Assembly (NCBI RefSeq): GCF_021654795.1
Contig: NZ_AP025344.1
Span: 992,001-1,056,000 of the forward strand
DNA length: 64,000 nucleotides
From: Paenibacillus dendritiformis
Lineage (GTDB): Bacteria > Bacillota > Bacilli > Paenibacillales > Paenibacillaceae
Reading direction: 5' to 3'
Shown: positions 1-8,959 of the stretch, in pieces
How positions within the stretch are numbered: the first letter of the stretch is position 1
Layout: every line of letters begins with the position of its first letter
The notes under the pieces: model-generated
Databases searched by the model: none
The model's input: the letters and a program-made list of their open reading frames with translations, nothing else
Told to the model about the DNA's origin: nothing
Position numbers and translations under genes: made by a program

Positions 1-1
1 G

Positions 2-310
2 TTGACGGCTGATCTGACCGGCGAGGGACTTCAGGAACTGGTTAAAGGATTGATAAGTCAGGCAGGCAGCGGCGAACATGAACATATGAAATGGTTTTTG
101 GAAGCATTGCATGCAAAAAATATAAAAGCTTCGTTTCTTATTCATAAAGATTCGTTCCTATTGGTTCAAGCGGAAGTAAGTATCATTTTGGAACCGAAAG
201 AATATGGAAAGTATTCTACTCAAGAACTAGTGACGAAAAGATCATTCTCCCGCCACGATAAAGTGGGCGCAATCAAGATTCCGCAAAAGGTGATTGACAG
301 CGCGAATTAG
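2..310 (+). CDS. C-terminal part of an unknown protein (5' end at window edge)
   Basis: Open frame of 102 codons running from the window edge to a TAG stop. The first possible start is a TTG at base 2, but no upstream sequence is available to judge a ribosome binding site, so this may be the tail of a longer gene. The product is soluble-looking, mixed charged and hydrophobic, with no signal peptide, membrane segment or motif I recognise. No function is proposed. Codon use resembles the neighbouring real genes, and it is followed by a long non-coding stretch. It could be a short complete protein. Confidence 0.5.
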   Translation: MTADLTGEGLQELVKGLISQAGSGEHEHMKWFLEALHAKNIKASFLIHKDSFLLVQAEVSIILEPKEYGKYSTQELVTKRSFSRHDKVGAIKIPQKVIDSAN

Positions 311-621
311 GATAACCAGACAACCGCCATATCCGGGAGGATGCGGCGGATGTCGGCGAATACGATTAGGAGCATCTGCAAGGAAGCGGCCGGCGCCTTG
401 CCTATTATCCCGGTTCATTCGCAGCATCGGGGCCTGCTCTCTCCTTCGTTCCTAGATGAGCCTTAGCTTCTTTTTAACTACATCCGGTCCTTGCTCTGAT
501 GACAGGGCCGGGCTGATTAGAGGAGTTTTAGCAAAATCCTGCACCTGCCAGGCTGTTGAGAAAGAAGTTTTGAGTAGGAAAATGGATATTTCCACCATCC
601 TGAAAACTGCACCATTTCCCT

Positions 622-815
622 AGACACGCCCATCCGGCAGGCAAAATCCGCAAACTCCACGATTTTTCCAGACACGCCGATTCGGCAGGCGAAATCCGCA
701 AACTCCTCGATTTTTCCAGGCACGCCGATTCGGCAGGCGAAATCCCGCAAACTCCACGATTTTTCCAGGCACGCCGATTCGGTAAGCGAAATCCTGCAGA
801 AATACAGCAATTCGA
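622..815. repeat. Four-copy 48-bp tandem repeat
   Basis: Unit of about 48 bases: AGACACGCCGATTCGGCAGG, then CGAAATCCGCAAACTCCACG, then ATTTTTCC. Three copies match closely with few substitutions. The fourth diverges in its second half to the hairpin-core form (AATCCTGCAGAAATACAGC). The same unit recurs in diverged form at about 21670-21770. The array lies inside element A. Confidence 0.75.
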
Positions 816-1005
816 TAGGGACGACTAGTCCAGAAAGGGAATCCTGCAAAATTACAGGAATTTCCCCCGTTTCGCTTCGGCTTGAAGCAAAAGGGCCTAA
901 AATGATGTAGATTTGCAGCAATTCCTCGGGATGTGGACTCATTAAGCCGAAATTCCTGTAAAATAGCAGCATTTTCCTCCACACGTCCAAGCCCCAGGAG
1001 GCAAC

Positions 1006-1167
1006 GATGCTTCCAGCAGGCCAGATAATGCTTCCAGCAGGCCGATAGTGCTTCCAGCAGGACAGATAGTGCTTCCAGCAGGCCGATAGTGCTTCCGGCA
1101 GGCCAGATAGTGCTTCCAGCAGGACAGATAATGCTTTCAGCAGGCTGATAATGCTTCCTGAAGGCGA
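1006..1167. repeat. Eight-copy 20/21-bp tandem repeat
   Basis: Units of the form ATGCTTCCAGCAGGCCAGATA (21 bases) alternate with a 20-base form lacking one base (GTGCTTCCAGCAGGCCGATA). About eight copies are visible, decaying towards the 3' end. The mixed 20/21 spacing breaks any reading frame, which argues against coding. Element B keeps only about one diverged unit (near 21958), so copy number differs between the two related elements. Confidence 0.75.
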
Positions 1168-1370
1168 TGATGCCCCCAGCATCCGACGCGGTCGGTTGGA
1201 TCCCGTAAAATCAGGCCATTGAGTAGTCTATGGGACTTTTCACCTGTGATGTGGATCTCTTCTCCCGGCAGAAAAAAATCGATTTAAAACGCTCTAAGAG
1301 CCAAAGTTTGGATGAGGAAAATGGACCTTCTCCACCCCTTCACAAAAAACAGTGGTTTTCCAACAGCCTG

Positions 1371-1640
1371 AGACTTGCAGCATTTTTTCCAAGAAGTAGT
1401 GTTAATCCGCAAATTCCCCTAGAAGCACCTTTGGCCCAAAAACGGGCATATGCGCTGGCAGCCCATGCGCTGGTTTTATGACGCCGTCACTGTCCATCAG
1501 GCTTGTTTCAGAAGGCTTGTTGTAGAAGCCGGTGTCGCCAGGAAAGCGAAAGCGGCCGGCATATGGGGAGAGGCGAAAAACGACGATACGTCATCCAATC
1601 GGGACATTCCTGCTTCATTTTAAAATTATATTTTAAAAAA
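1371..1640. other. Intergenic stretch with no recognised feature
   Basis: Between element A and the promoter of the next gene I see no convincing gene, terminator or repeat. A frame covering 1230-1481 begins inside the repeat element, has no good ribosome binding site and is not credible as a gene. Confidence 0.5.
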
Positions 1641-1644
1641 ACTA

Positions 1645-1674
1645 TTGATATTTAAAATAATGTTTCAATATGAT
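1645..1674 (+). promoter_or_regulatory. Probable sigma-A promoter for the SLH glycosidase-like gene
   Basis: TTGATA (1645-1650), an 18-bp AT-rich spacer and TATGAT (1669-1674) form a near-consensus vegetative promoter. It lies about 145 bp upstream of the start codon, leaving a long 5' untranslated leader in which I recognise no riboswitch. Confidence 0.55.
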
Positions 1675-1818
1675 AGGGAGTAGCAGCCGCGAGCTGTTCA
1701 GTTGAGAACGAAGGAGGGAGCATAATATCTGTTCGCTGCGCTTGGCAGCATGTTTGACAACATGGAATTAGGGAGCTTGGAAAGTGATCAATCATCTCAT
1801 TAGGGAGTGAATGAACGA

Positions 1819-4800
1819 ATGAACAGGAGACGGCATTCATTTCACGGCAGGGCGATGGTGGCTCTTACGGTGGCGCTGATTCTTTTGCTGGGGACGGGAC
1901 TGTCCAGAGTTGGAAGCGCTTCACCGTTTGTCCATGCGGAAGAAGCGGACGGCGCAGAGCCGATTGTGCTGGAGGAATTCGAGGATCTGACGAACCTGCG
2001 AGCCAGCCATGCGCAAGCCAATTCCGTCGAATTGAGCCTGATCAGCCGGCCGGAGACCATCTATTACGGTCATCATGCGGTGAAGCTGAGCTATGACTTT
2101 ATCGGACAACCGAACACATCGGCAGCGTATGTGAACTTCTATAATCCGGATGGCACGAGGGGGAGGGCAGTCCCGGGCCAGCCCCGGAAATTAGGCGTGT
2201 GGGTATATGGAAATCAAAACAATAACTGGCTGCGCGCCGCGGTGGCGGATGGAAGCGGCAAGGCTTTGCCCGCGCTCGATTTTACGACGTCATCGGGATT
2301 CCATTGGCAGGGGTGGAAATATGTCACCGCAGACGTTCCGCAACATATACAATGGCCTCTCAAGCTGAACCAGATCTATATGGCCGCGACAAAATCGGAA
2401 AACAAAAACAGCGGAGCCATCTATTTCGACCGGCTGTCCGCTATCTATTCAAGCTCCCCGATTCATCACTTGGATATCACCGGATTGCCGCCGCACATGC
2501 AAGCCGGAAGCAGCCAGGCGGTTCAAGTGGTTGCGACGCGCACCGGCAGCACGGCTCCCGAACGGATCGAGAGCGGCGTCCAACTGGCCAGCAGCGACGA
2601 GACTGTCGCTGCCGTGACGCGGGCGACGTATGATTCGATCGCGGCCGTCGGCGCCGGAACGGCCATTATTACGGCCGAATACGGCGATGCGCCCCCGGTC
2701 CGGTTGACGCTGACCGTGACGGAGGATGCGCCGAAGCTGGAGCGGATTGAGGTGTCCGGCCCGCAGAAGATGGTGCGGACGGCGACCGGTGCTTTAAAGG
2801 CGTATGCGGTCTATGCGGGACTTGGGGCGCCGGTGGAAATGGCGGGCGGCGCCAGCTTCGCCAGCAGTAGGCCGGAAGTGGTGAGCGTCGATGACAGCGG
2901 CGGGCTTGAAGCGCATGCGATAGGCTCGGCGGCGATCACGGTCACGTCCGTGACCTACCGCAACATCTCGGCGATTCATCAGATTGAGGTGACCGAACCG
3001 GTACCCGAGCTGGAGAGCATCCAATTGCGGGGCTTGAGCGCGGTCGCGATAGGCGGCTCGTTCGAGGCGGAGGTGTACGGCACCTATTCGTGGGTGGAAG
3101 AGCCGGTGAAAATTGCGGAAGGCGTAAAGTATGCGAGCAGCAATCCGGAGGTCGCCCCGATCGATGAGAACGGGAAAGTGACCGGAATCAAGGTAGGTGG
3201 AACGCGAATTATGGCAACGTATGAGGGCAAGACCAGCTCCGTGTATGTTGTAGTCAATAAGCCGGCTGGTATTCCGAAGGCGGAGATGAGAGCGGCGTGG
3301 ATCGCGACGGTGGAAAATATCGATTGGCCGGCGAAGGGCACGACCGGCGCAGAGGAGCAGAAGCAGCAGTACCGGAAGCTGCTCGACGAGCTGCAGGCCG
3401 CGGGAATGAACGCGGTCATTATGCAGATTAAGCCGACGGCGGATGCCTTCTACCCGTCGGAGTACGGCCCATGGTCGGAGTGGCTGACGGGCGTGCAAGG
3501 AAAGGATCCGGGATATGATCCGCTCGCCTTTATGCTGGAGGAGACCCATAAGCGAAATATGGAATTCCATGCCTGGTTCAATCCGTATCGCGTCAGCATG
3601 AAGAACGATATCGAGCGGCTGGTGGAGGATCATCCGGCGCGCAAGCACCCGGACTGGGTTCTCTCGTTCGGGGGCAAGCTGTATTTCGATCCGGGCAATC
3701 CGGAGGCGCGGCAATTTATCACGGACAGCGTCATGGAGGTGGTGAAAAAGTACGACATCGATGCCGTCCACTTCGATGATTACTTTTACCCGTATCCGAT
3801 CGAAGGCACCGAGTTCCCGGATGATGTATCGTATGCGAAGTACGGCGCGGGCTTCCCGGATCGGGCCGCCTGGCGCCGGGACAATGTGAACCAGTTCATT
3901 CGCGGCGTAAGCGAGGCGATCAAGCGGGAGAAGAGCTACGTCAAATTCGGGATCAGCCCGTTCGGCATCTGGAAGAACAAGAGCAAGGATCCGGAAGGCT
4001 CCGACACAAACGGCTTAAGCAGCTATGAAGCGCTCAACGCCGACTCGAAAAAATGGGTGGAGGAGGAATGGATCGATTACATTACGCCTCAGATTTATTG
4101 GTATATGGGCTATTCTCCGGCCGCCTATGACACCTTGATTGCCTGGTGGAGCGGGGTGACAGCCGGCAAGAACGTGCATCTGTACAGCGGCCAGGCGATC
4201 TACCGCATCGGACAGGGAGACGGGTGGATGGATCCGGAGGAAATGCCGAACCAGGTGAATTTCAACCGCAATTTCGCGGAAGTGTCGGGCAGCATGTATT
4301 TCAGCGCCCAATGGTTCGCTGCGAATCCGCTAGGCTTCACTGATCGGCTGCGCAGCGATCTGTACCGGTACCCGGCACTCGTGCCGGCGATGCCTTGGCT
4401 TGATGCGCAGGCTCCGGCGGCGCCCTCCGGGGTATCGGCCCGCAACGCGAGCGGGGGCGTCGAGCTGAAGTGGAAGACGGCGAGCGATGAGACGTACTAT
4501 GCCGTCTACCGGTTCGAGGGCAAGACCGCGGGCAGCATCGCGGACCCGTCGCATCTGCTAGGCACGATCCGCAAGAAGTCCGGGCATGCGATGCAGGCTT
4601 ACGCGGATCGCACGGCAGCGAAAGGACAGCAATACACCTATGTGGTGACCGCTGTCGATCGGCTTCATAACGAGAGCGCTGCCAGCGAAGCGGTCACCTT
4701 GACGGCTGCGGAACCGGGCGCTCCGAATCCGGCGCCGCTCGATCCGCCGTCATCGTCCGGCGGCTCCTCCTCGTCTCCGGCGCCAGCGCCTTCCAAGCCA

Positions 4801-5409
4801 TCGACGCCATCGACGCCGACAGTGCCGGCAGTGCCGCCGGTGGAACCGGCCGTTCCGGTCTTCCCGGATCTCGCTCCGGCGGCCTGGGCGCAGGAGGCGA
4901 TTCAGCAATTGGCGGCGCTCGGCATCGTCAAGGGGGATGCGGACGGCAAGTTCCGGCCGCTGAAGCCGGTGACGCGCGCCGAGTTCGCGGCGATGCTCGT
5001 CCGTGCCTTCGATCTGCAGGATGACGGTACGCCGCTCAACTGGAGCGATGTGAAGGAGACGGATTGGCACTATACCGTCATCGCGGCGGCGAAGCAGGCC
5101 GGGCTGGTGCAGGGCGCGGGCAAGGACAGATTCGAGCCGAACCGGCCCATCACCCGCCAGGAGATGGCGGTGATGGCGGCGAAGGCGCTTGCCGCCTTCA
5201 CGAGCACGCCGGCGGCCACGGACGCGGAGCCGGTATTGGCCCGGTTCAAGGACCGTAAAGCAATCGCTTCCTATGCCGCGAAGGCGGTTGCGGCGCTGGC
5301 ACAGGCAGGCATCGTGAAGGGAATGGGCAGCGGCCTGTTCCATCCGAAGGGCGAGGCGAACCGGGCGCAGGCCGCCATCATCGTCTGGAATATCGTGCAG
5401 AAGAAGTAA
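1819..5409 (+). CDS. Secreted SLH-anchored GHL10 (DUF187, YngK-like) glycosidase-like protein
   Basis: About 1196 residues. An arginine-rich N-terminus and hydrophobic core (about 12-30) form a signal peptide. A carbohydrate-binding-like beta region follows (about 45-215), then three Ig-like (Big_2-type) segments (about 218-490). The GHL10 barrel spans about 489-845: it starts EMRAAWIATVENIDWP and contains the family signature AVHFDDYFYPYP with conserved acidic residues. A fibronectin type III domain (about 864-964), a Pro/Ser linker and three SLH repeats (about 1014-1196) follow, so the protein should be held in the wall through pyruvylated secondary polymer. Family members are thought to act on glycans, but the substrate is unknown. 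ATG 1819 is preferred over GTG 1807, because AGGGAGTG lies about 10 bases upstream of 1819 and abuts 1807. It appears monocistronic. Confidence 0.9.
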   Translation: MNRRRHSFHGRAMVALTVALILLLGTGLSRVGSASPFVHAEEADGAEPIVLEEFEDLTNLRASHAQANSVELSLISRPETIYYGHHAVKLSYDFIGQPNTSAAYVNFYNPDGTRGRAVPGQPRKLGVWVYGNQNNNWLRAAVADGSGKALPALDFTTSSGFHWQGWKYVTADVPQHIQWPLKLNQIYMAATKSENKNSGAIYFDRLSAIYSSSPIHHLDITGLPPHMQAGSSQAVQVVATRTGSTAPERIESGVQLASSDETVAAVTRATYDSIAAVGAGTAIITAEYGDAPPVRLTLTVTEDAPKLERIEVSGPQKMVRTATGALKAYAVYAGLGAPVEMAGGASFASSRPEVVSVDDSGGLEAHAIGSAAITVTSVTYRNISAIHQIEVTEPVPELESIQLRGLSAVAIGGSFEAEVYGTYSWVEEPVKIAEGVKYASSNPEVAPIDENGKVTGIKVGGTRIMATYEGKTSSVYVVVNKPAGIPKAEMRAAWIATVENIDWPAKGTTGAEEQKQQYRKLLDELQAAGMNAVIMQIKPTADAFYPSEYGPWSEWLTGVQGKDPGYDPLAFMLEETHKRNMEFHAWFNPYRVSMKNDIERLVEDHPARKHPDWVLSFGGKLYFDPGNPEARQFITDSVMEVVKKYDIDAVHFDDYFYPYPIEGTEFPDDVSYAKYGAGFPDRAAWRRDNVNQFIRGVSEAIKREKSYVKFGISPFGIWKNKSKDPEGSDTNGLSSYEALNADSKKWVEEEWIDYITPQIYWYMGYSPAAYDTLIAWWSGVTAGKNVHLYSGQAIYRIGQGDGWMDPEEMPNQVNFNRNFAEVSGSMYFSAQWFAANPLGFTDRLRSDLYRYPALVPAMPWLDAQAPAAPSGVSARNASGGVELKWKTASDETYYAVYRFEGKTAGSIADPSHLLGTIRKKSGHAMQAYADRTAAKGQQYTYVVTAVDRLHNESAASEAVTLTAAEPGAPNPAPLDPPSSSGGSSSSPAPAPSKPSTPSTPTVPAVPPVEPAVPVFPDLAPAAWAQEAIQQLAALGIVKGDADGKFRPLKPVTRAEFAAMLVRAFDLQDDGTPLNWSDVKETDWHYTVIAAAKQAGLVQGAGKDRFEPNRPITRQEMAVMAAKALAAFTSTPAATDAEPVLARFKDRKAIASYAAKAVAALAQAGIVKGMGSGLFHPKGEANRAQAAIIVWNIVQKK

Positions 5410-5450
5410 TGACTGTTGCCGTAGGAAAAACGGAACAGGCTATGTCATAT

Positions 5451-5480
5451 AACCCCGGGGGCTCCCGGGGTTAGCTTTTT
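5451..5480 (+). terminator. Rho-independent terminator
   Basis: Perfect 9-bp stem AACCCCGGG / CCCGGGGTT with loop GGCT, followed by AGCTTTTT, 42 bp after the stop of the SLH glycosidase-like gene. Confidence 0.85.
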
Positions 5481-5592
5481 CCCTGAATTGTAACAAAAGG
5501 GCCTCATCGGGCGGCTTGTCGCGACCTTCGAATTGGGATAGAATGGGAAGGAATATTTGGGGAATTTATCATTCGAATAGGAAGCGAAACAT

Positions 5593-6915
5593 ATGAATAA
5601 AAGCTGGCTCATACCGGCGGCGGTCCTGCTCCTTCTGCTCGGACTGGCTGCCTGCGATGCGAAGGAAGCGCCAAGCGGGACAGGCGGCAGCATTTCCGTT
5701 CAGGCGGAGCCGAAGCAGGCCGAGAATCCCCCGCCAGCCGATGGAGGGGGGAAGATTTTGGAGCCGGGCAAGCTGACGTTGACGGAGGAACAGAAGCGCG
5801 AGGATTTCGAAGCGATGGTGCGCATCGTCAAGGACAACTACCCGTTCCTCCAGGTCAATCAGCGCGTCCATCATGTCGACTGGCTGAAGAACGCGGATCG
5901 CTATGAGCAGTTTGTGCTGCAGGCGACCACCGATGATGAGTTCAGAGACAGGATGAATACGGTGCTGCGCGATTTGAACAATGGGCACACGTCCTTTTTG
6001 GATAAATCATTCTATGCATACATGAAGCGGCTATATCGTGATATGAAAGAAAGAGAGCAGTGGCATCGGCAGTTGAGCCAGCCGCATGCGGAAGCGCGGT
6101 ATTTCGCGGACGGGGAGGACATGGACTCGGCTTTGTCCCCAAGCTCCGCAGCTTCGCCCGTGACTGGAATCCTGAAGGAAGGCAAGCTGGCGTATCTGTC
6201 TATTCCAAGCCTGCCTCATGAACGGGTCGAAGAGGATAACGCGATGCTTGCGCCTTTTCTGGAGAAGATTCGAAGCTATGACGCGCTCATTATCGATATC
6301 CGGGGCAATGGCGGCGGATCGACCTCCTATTGGGGCATGCTCGTGCCGCAGCTCATGAAGGAGCCTCTGACTTCGGTAAGTTATTTCCTTTTCCGCAAGG
6401 GAGAGCTGGCCCAGCAGTACGCCCATTCGGCTTATTCACCGGAGCAGCTGCTTCCTGTCGCTCAACTGAAGGAAGAATTGGGAGCGGTCCAGTTGCCGCC
6501 GGAGATCGAGACGGATTTCCAAAATTATATTAAAAACGAAATCACGTTTTCCCCTGAAGCGGGCAAGGAATACCGCGGACGCATTTATTTGCTCGTCGAC
6601 GGGGGCGTATACTCGTCAGCGGAAGCGTGGGCGGTGTTCGCCAAGAGCACGGGCTGGGCAACCTTGGTGGGGGAACGGACTGGCGGGGATGGAATCGGAA
6701 TCGATCCGATGATTGCTACCTTGCCCCAGAGCGGCTTCGCCTTCCGCATGCCTAGTGTCATGGGCCTAACCTCGTCGGGAGTCATTAATGAAGAGCGGAA
6801 GACGGAGCCCGATATTGAAGTCAGTGCCGTCAAGACCGGGAATCTGTGGGGCGATCCGGCAGTGCACGCCGTGATTCTGGAGGAGAAGAAGCACAGCGGC
6901 CGCGAAGGTGAATAG
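5593..6915 (+). CDS. S41-family (CtpA/tail-specific-like) peptidase lipoprotein
   Basis: 440 residues. The N-terminus is a lipoprotein signal ending in the lipobox LAAC (Cys about 21), so the protein should sit on the outer face of the membrane. After a spacer, the S41 core begins near residue 215, with LIIDIRGNGGGS, a hallmark of C-terminal processing and tricorn-type peptidases. The catalytic Ser region is VYSSAEAWAVF (about 339-350). I see no clear PDZ domain, unlike CtpA/CtpB, so it is closer to the stand-alone S41 lipoproteins common in Bacilli. Start: ATG with AGGAAG upstream. The gene is single, between two terminated units. The substrate is unknown. Confidence 0.85.
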   Translation: MNKSWLIPAAVLLLLLGLAACDAKEAPSGTGGSISVQAEPKQAENPPPADGGGKILEPGKLTLTEEQKREDFEAMVRIVKDNYPFLQVNQRVHHVDWLKNADRYEQFVLQATTDDEFRDRMNTVLRDLNNGHTSFLDKSFYAYMKRLYRDMKEREQWHRQLSQPHAEARYFADGEDMDSALSPSSAASPVTGILKEGKLAYLSIPSLPHERVEEDNAMLAPFLEKIRSYDALIIDIRGNGGGSTSYWGMLVPQLMKEPLTSVSYFLFRKGELAQQYAHSAYSPEQLLPVAQLKEELGAVQLPPEIETDFQNYIKNEITFSPEAGKEYRGRIYLLVDGGVYSSAEAWAVFAKSTGWATLVGERTGGDGIGIDPMIATLPQSGFAFRMPSVMGLTSSGVINEERKTEPDIEVSAVKTGNLWGDPAVHAVILEEKKHSGREGE

Positions 6916-6947
6916 AGCCATTTTTCGGAAAAGTTCCATGCCCGCCC

Positions 6948-6976
6948 TTGCTCTTGGGATGGACCTGTGTTAGGAT
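6948..6976 (+). promoter_or_regulatory. Promoter ahead of the hflX leader region
   Basis: TTGCTC (6948-6953), a 17-bp spacer and TAGGAT (6971-6976) with an extended TGT upstream of the -10. Transcription from here would start just before the ribosome binding site of the 21-codon ORF at 7009. Confidence 0.5.
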
Positions 6977-7008
6977 AGGGATAACTTTGACAGAACGGAG
7001 GGTCACCG

Positions 7009-7074
7009 ATGATTGACATGGCAGCCATCTTCCGCTTGGGAAGAATCCGATTGAACGTATGTGACACTAACTGA
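7009..7074 (+). CDS. Possible 21-residue leader peptide upstream of hflX
   Basis: ATG preceded by CGGAGGGTCACCG (GGAGG, spacing 8) opens a 21-codon frame that starts MIDMAAIFRLGRIRLN and stops at TGA 7074. It lies between a promoter (6948-6976) and two intrinsic terminators, about 500 bp before hflX. HflX and related ribosome-rescue genes in Firmicutes are known to be controlled by antibiotic-responsive attenuation with short upstream ORFs. Here the role is inferred from position and ribosome binding site only, and chance cannot be excluded for so short a frame. Confidence 0.4.
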   Translation: MIDMAAIFRLGRIRLNVCDTN

Positions 7075-7163
7075 ATAGTGCTCATTTGCTCTGCCTGTGC
7101 GCAGAGTGATCGGGAATGGTCTGCCTTGGTTGCTCAGAGGAACCCTAATATGTTGCGCGACAG

Positions 7164-7195
7164 AAGAGGGAGGGACGATGCCTGCCTCTTTTGTT
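7164..7195 (+). terminator. Intrinsic terminator T1 in the hflX leader
   Basis: AGAGGGAGG / CCTGCCTCT pairs over eight positions with one G-G mismatch, loop GACGATG, followed by TTTTGTTGT. It lies 90 bp after the stop of the small ORF. A smaller hairpin (CTCTGC-6-GCAGAG, 7091-7108) precedes it and could take part in alternative folding. Confidence 0.55.
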
Positions 7196-7471
7196 GTGCC
7201 TATATGACGCAGCACCTGCCAAGAACGAAGCGCTGGATGAAGCGGCTTCTTCTTCGGCGAACGCCTTCTTTCGTGCGCTGCCTGCTCCGTACCGGGAGCC
7301 TGCCGGCCGCGATCGGCCTTCGCTGTTACTCGGATATTGGCGGGATGGAAGGCTTGCGGGGTGACCGTGACTTCACGCATGCCGTGAGGGTATGCTTATA
7401 GTGCAGGGATGCGCTGCTATGCTCCTCTGCAAGCGGCTCCGTCGCGGGGCTCGTCTTCCGATGACTCGAAG

Positions 7472-7497
7472 CACAGGCGGAAAGCCTGTGTTTTTTT
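7472..7497 (+). terminator. Strong intrinsic terminator T2 upstream of hflX
   Basis: Perfect 7-bp stem CACAGGC / GCCTGTG with loop GGAAA, followed by seven T. It is 85 bp upstream of hflX with no credible gene between 7075 and this point. It must therefore terminate a leader or a stand-alone RNA. Confidence 0.85.
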
Positions 7498-7500
7498 GTA

Positions 7501-7529
7501 TTGCTTACTTCGAAATCAAATTTCACAAT
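7501..7529 (+). promoter_or_regulatory. Candidate proximal promoter of hflX
   Basis: TTGCTT (7501-7506), 17-bp spacer, CACAAT (7524-7529), immediately after terminator T2. If active, hflX has its own promoter and the upstream RNA would be independent. The -10 is imperfect. Confidence 0.35.
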
Positions 7530-7582
7530 CATGATGATCCGTGCTCAAGCGGGACTTGGGTGCGGCAACGGGGGAATAAAGT

Positions 7583-8863
7583 ATGGAACAACTTACGATA
7601 CAGCCGCAAAAAGCGGTGTTGGCCGGCGTAAATCTGAATCATCAGCCGGATTTCGACTATTCGATGGAGGAGCTGGCGAATCTGGCCGCGGCCTGCGGCG
7701 TGGAGGTCGTCGGCGTCGTGACGCAGAACCTGAGCAAGCTCAACACGTCGCATTATATCGGCACCGGCAAGCTGCAGGATGTGACGATTATGCTGAATCA
7801 GCATGAGGCGGATATGGTTATTTTCAATGATGAGCTGTCTCCTTCGCAGCTTCGCAACCTGGAAAAGGATCTCGACTGCAAGGTCGTCGATCGCACGCTG
7901 CTGATCCTCGATATTTTCGGCGAGCGGGCCAAGACGAAGGAGGCGCAGCTTCAGGTAGAGGTGGCGGAACTGCAATATATGCTTCCCCGTCTGGTCGGTC
8001 TCCGCGAATCGCTGGGCCGCCAGAGCGGCGGGGTCGGCACGAGGAATAAAGGGGCGGGGGAGAAAAAGCTGGAGCTGGATCGCCGCCGGATTGAGGAGCG
8101 GATTACGGCTCTGAACAAGGAGCTGGAGGCCTTGGTCGCCCACCGCCAGACCCAGCGGAAGAAGCGGAAGAAAACCGAGCTTCCGGTCGTGTCGCTCGTC
8201 GGTTATACGAATGCGGGCAAGTCCACGGTGATGAACACGCTGGTGGAGCTGTTCACGGATGCGAAGGACAAATTCGTCTTCGAGAAGGATATGCTCTTCG
8301 CAACGCTGGATACGTCCGTCCGCAGCATCGATCTGGAGGATAACAAGACGTTCCTGCTGACCGATACGGTCGGCTTCGTCAGCAAGCTGCCGCATCATCT
8401 GGTCAAGGCGTTCCGCTCGACGCTGGAGGAAGTGAAAGAGGCGGACCTGCTGGTTCATGTCGTCGACTTCTCCAATCCGGAGTATGAGCAGCACATCCGC
8501 ATCACGAACGAGACGCTGAAGTCGATCGGGCTCGAAGAGATTCCGATGATCTATGCGTATAACAAGATCGACCTGAAGGAAGGCGCCATTCCCGAATCGC
8601 AGGATTCGATTATCTACATGGCCGCCAAGCGCAAGCAGGGCATCGATAAGCTGATCGCAGCCATCCGCGCCCATGTGTTCAAGGATTATGTGAAATGCGA
8701 AATGCTCATCCCGTATGATCAGGGCCAGCATGTGTCCTACTTGAATGAGCATGCGAACGTCCTCGCGACCGAATACGAGGAGTTGGGGACGAAGCTGACG
8801 CTGGAATGCCGTCAGAGCGATTATCAGAAATTTGCGCAGTATGTGTGCGAGGCCCAGGCCTAA
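7583..8863 (+). CDS. hflX: GTPase HflX, ribosome-associated
   Basis: 426 residues, the usual HflX length. The N-terminal HflX domain has the characteristic stretch SHYIGTGKLQDV, and a helical linker carries RESLGRQSGGVGTRNKGAGE. The TRAFAC GTPase domain has G1 GYTNAGKST (about 206-214), G3 DTVGF and G4 NKID. The C-terminal domain ends at about 426. HflX binds the 50S subunit and splits stalled or stressed ribosomes; Firmicute relatives can confer macrolide/lincosamide tolerance. ATG 7583 has GGGGGA upstream at good spacing. The long terminator-bearing leader suggests regulated read-through. It is followed by a terminator and is monocistronic. Confidence 0.95.
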   Translation: MEQLTIQPQKAVLAGVNLNHQPDFDYSMEELANLAAACGVEVVGVVTQNLSKLNTSHYIGTGKLQDVTIMLNQHEADMVIFNDELSPSQLRNLEKDLDCKVVDRTLLILDIFGERAKTKEAQLQVEVAELQYMLPRLVGLRESLGRQSGGVGTRNKGAGEKKLELDRRRIEERITALNKELEALVAHRQTQRKKRKKTELPVVSLVGYTNAGKSTVMNTLVELFTDAKDKFVFEKDMLFATLDTSVRSIDLEDNKTFLLTDTVGFVSKLPHHLVKAFRSTLEEVKEADLLVHVVDFSNPEYEQHIRITNETLKSIGLEEIPMIYAYNKIDLKEGAIPESQDSIIYMAAKRKQGIDKLIAAIRAHVFKDYVKCEMLIPYDQGQHVSYLNEHANVLATEYEELGTKLTLECRQSDYQKFAQYVCEAQA

Positions 8864-8877
8864 GCTGGACCGAACCG

Positions 8878-8915
8878 AGCCGCTTCCTTGATTTCGTCAG
8901 GGGGCGGCTTTTTTT
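8878..8915 (+). terminator. Terminator after hflX
   Basis: AGCCGC / GCGGCT stem with additional CC/GG pairing inside, followed by a run of seven T. It separates hflX from the convergent AraC-type gene. Confidence 0.75.
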
Positions 8916-8959
8916 GCATAGCCGGGTTGAGAGGGAGAGGGGGATGAAGCGCTGCGCGC

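Larger units (their letters stand above)
549..1370. repeat. Non-coding repeat element A with inverted ends (MITE-like)
   Basis: The segment begins CAGGCTGTTGAGAAAG (549-564) and ends TTTTCCAACAGCCTG, so the outer 10 bases are a perfect inverted repeat (CAGGCTGTTG/CAACAGCCTG). Inside are a 48-bp tandem array, four spaced hairpin cores and a 20/21-bp tandem array. The right 130 bp (about 1240-1370) resembles 21530-21650 in element B: both carry an ATGTGG-ATCT stretch, a run like AAAAATCG-TTTAAAACGCT, and GAGGAAAATGGAC or GTAGGAAAATGGAC before CTCCACCCCTT. No transposase frame is visible. Frames that cross it are interrupted or built of repeat units and are not counted as genes. Confidence 0.6.

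Noticed and set aside
517..1182. Minus-strand frame of about 220 codons
   Set aside because: It consists of translated 48-bp and 20/21-bp tandem repeats, lacks a ribosome binding site, and the same DNA gives unrelated frames in element B.
1230..1481. 83-codon frame at the right end of element A
   Set aside because: Begins within repeat sequence, no ribosome binding site and no counterpart frame in element B.
7078..7401. 107-codon frame in the hflX leader
   Set aside because: No ribosome binding site, crosses terminator T1, and composition is unlike the neighbouring genes.
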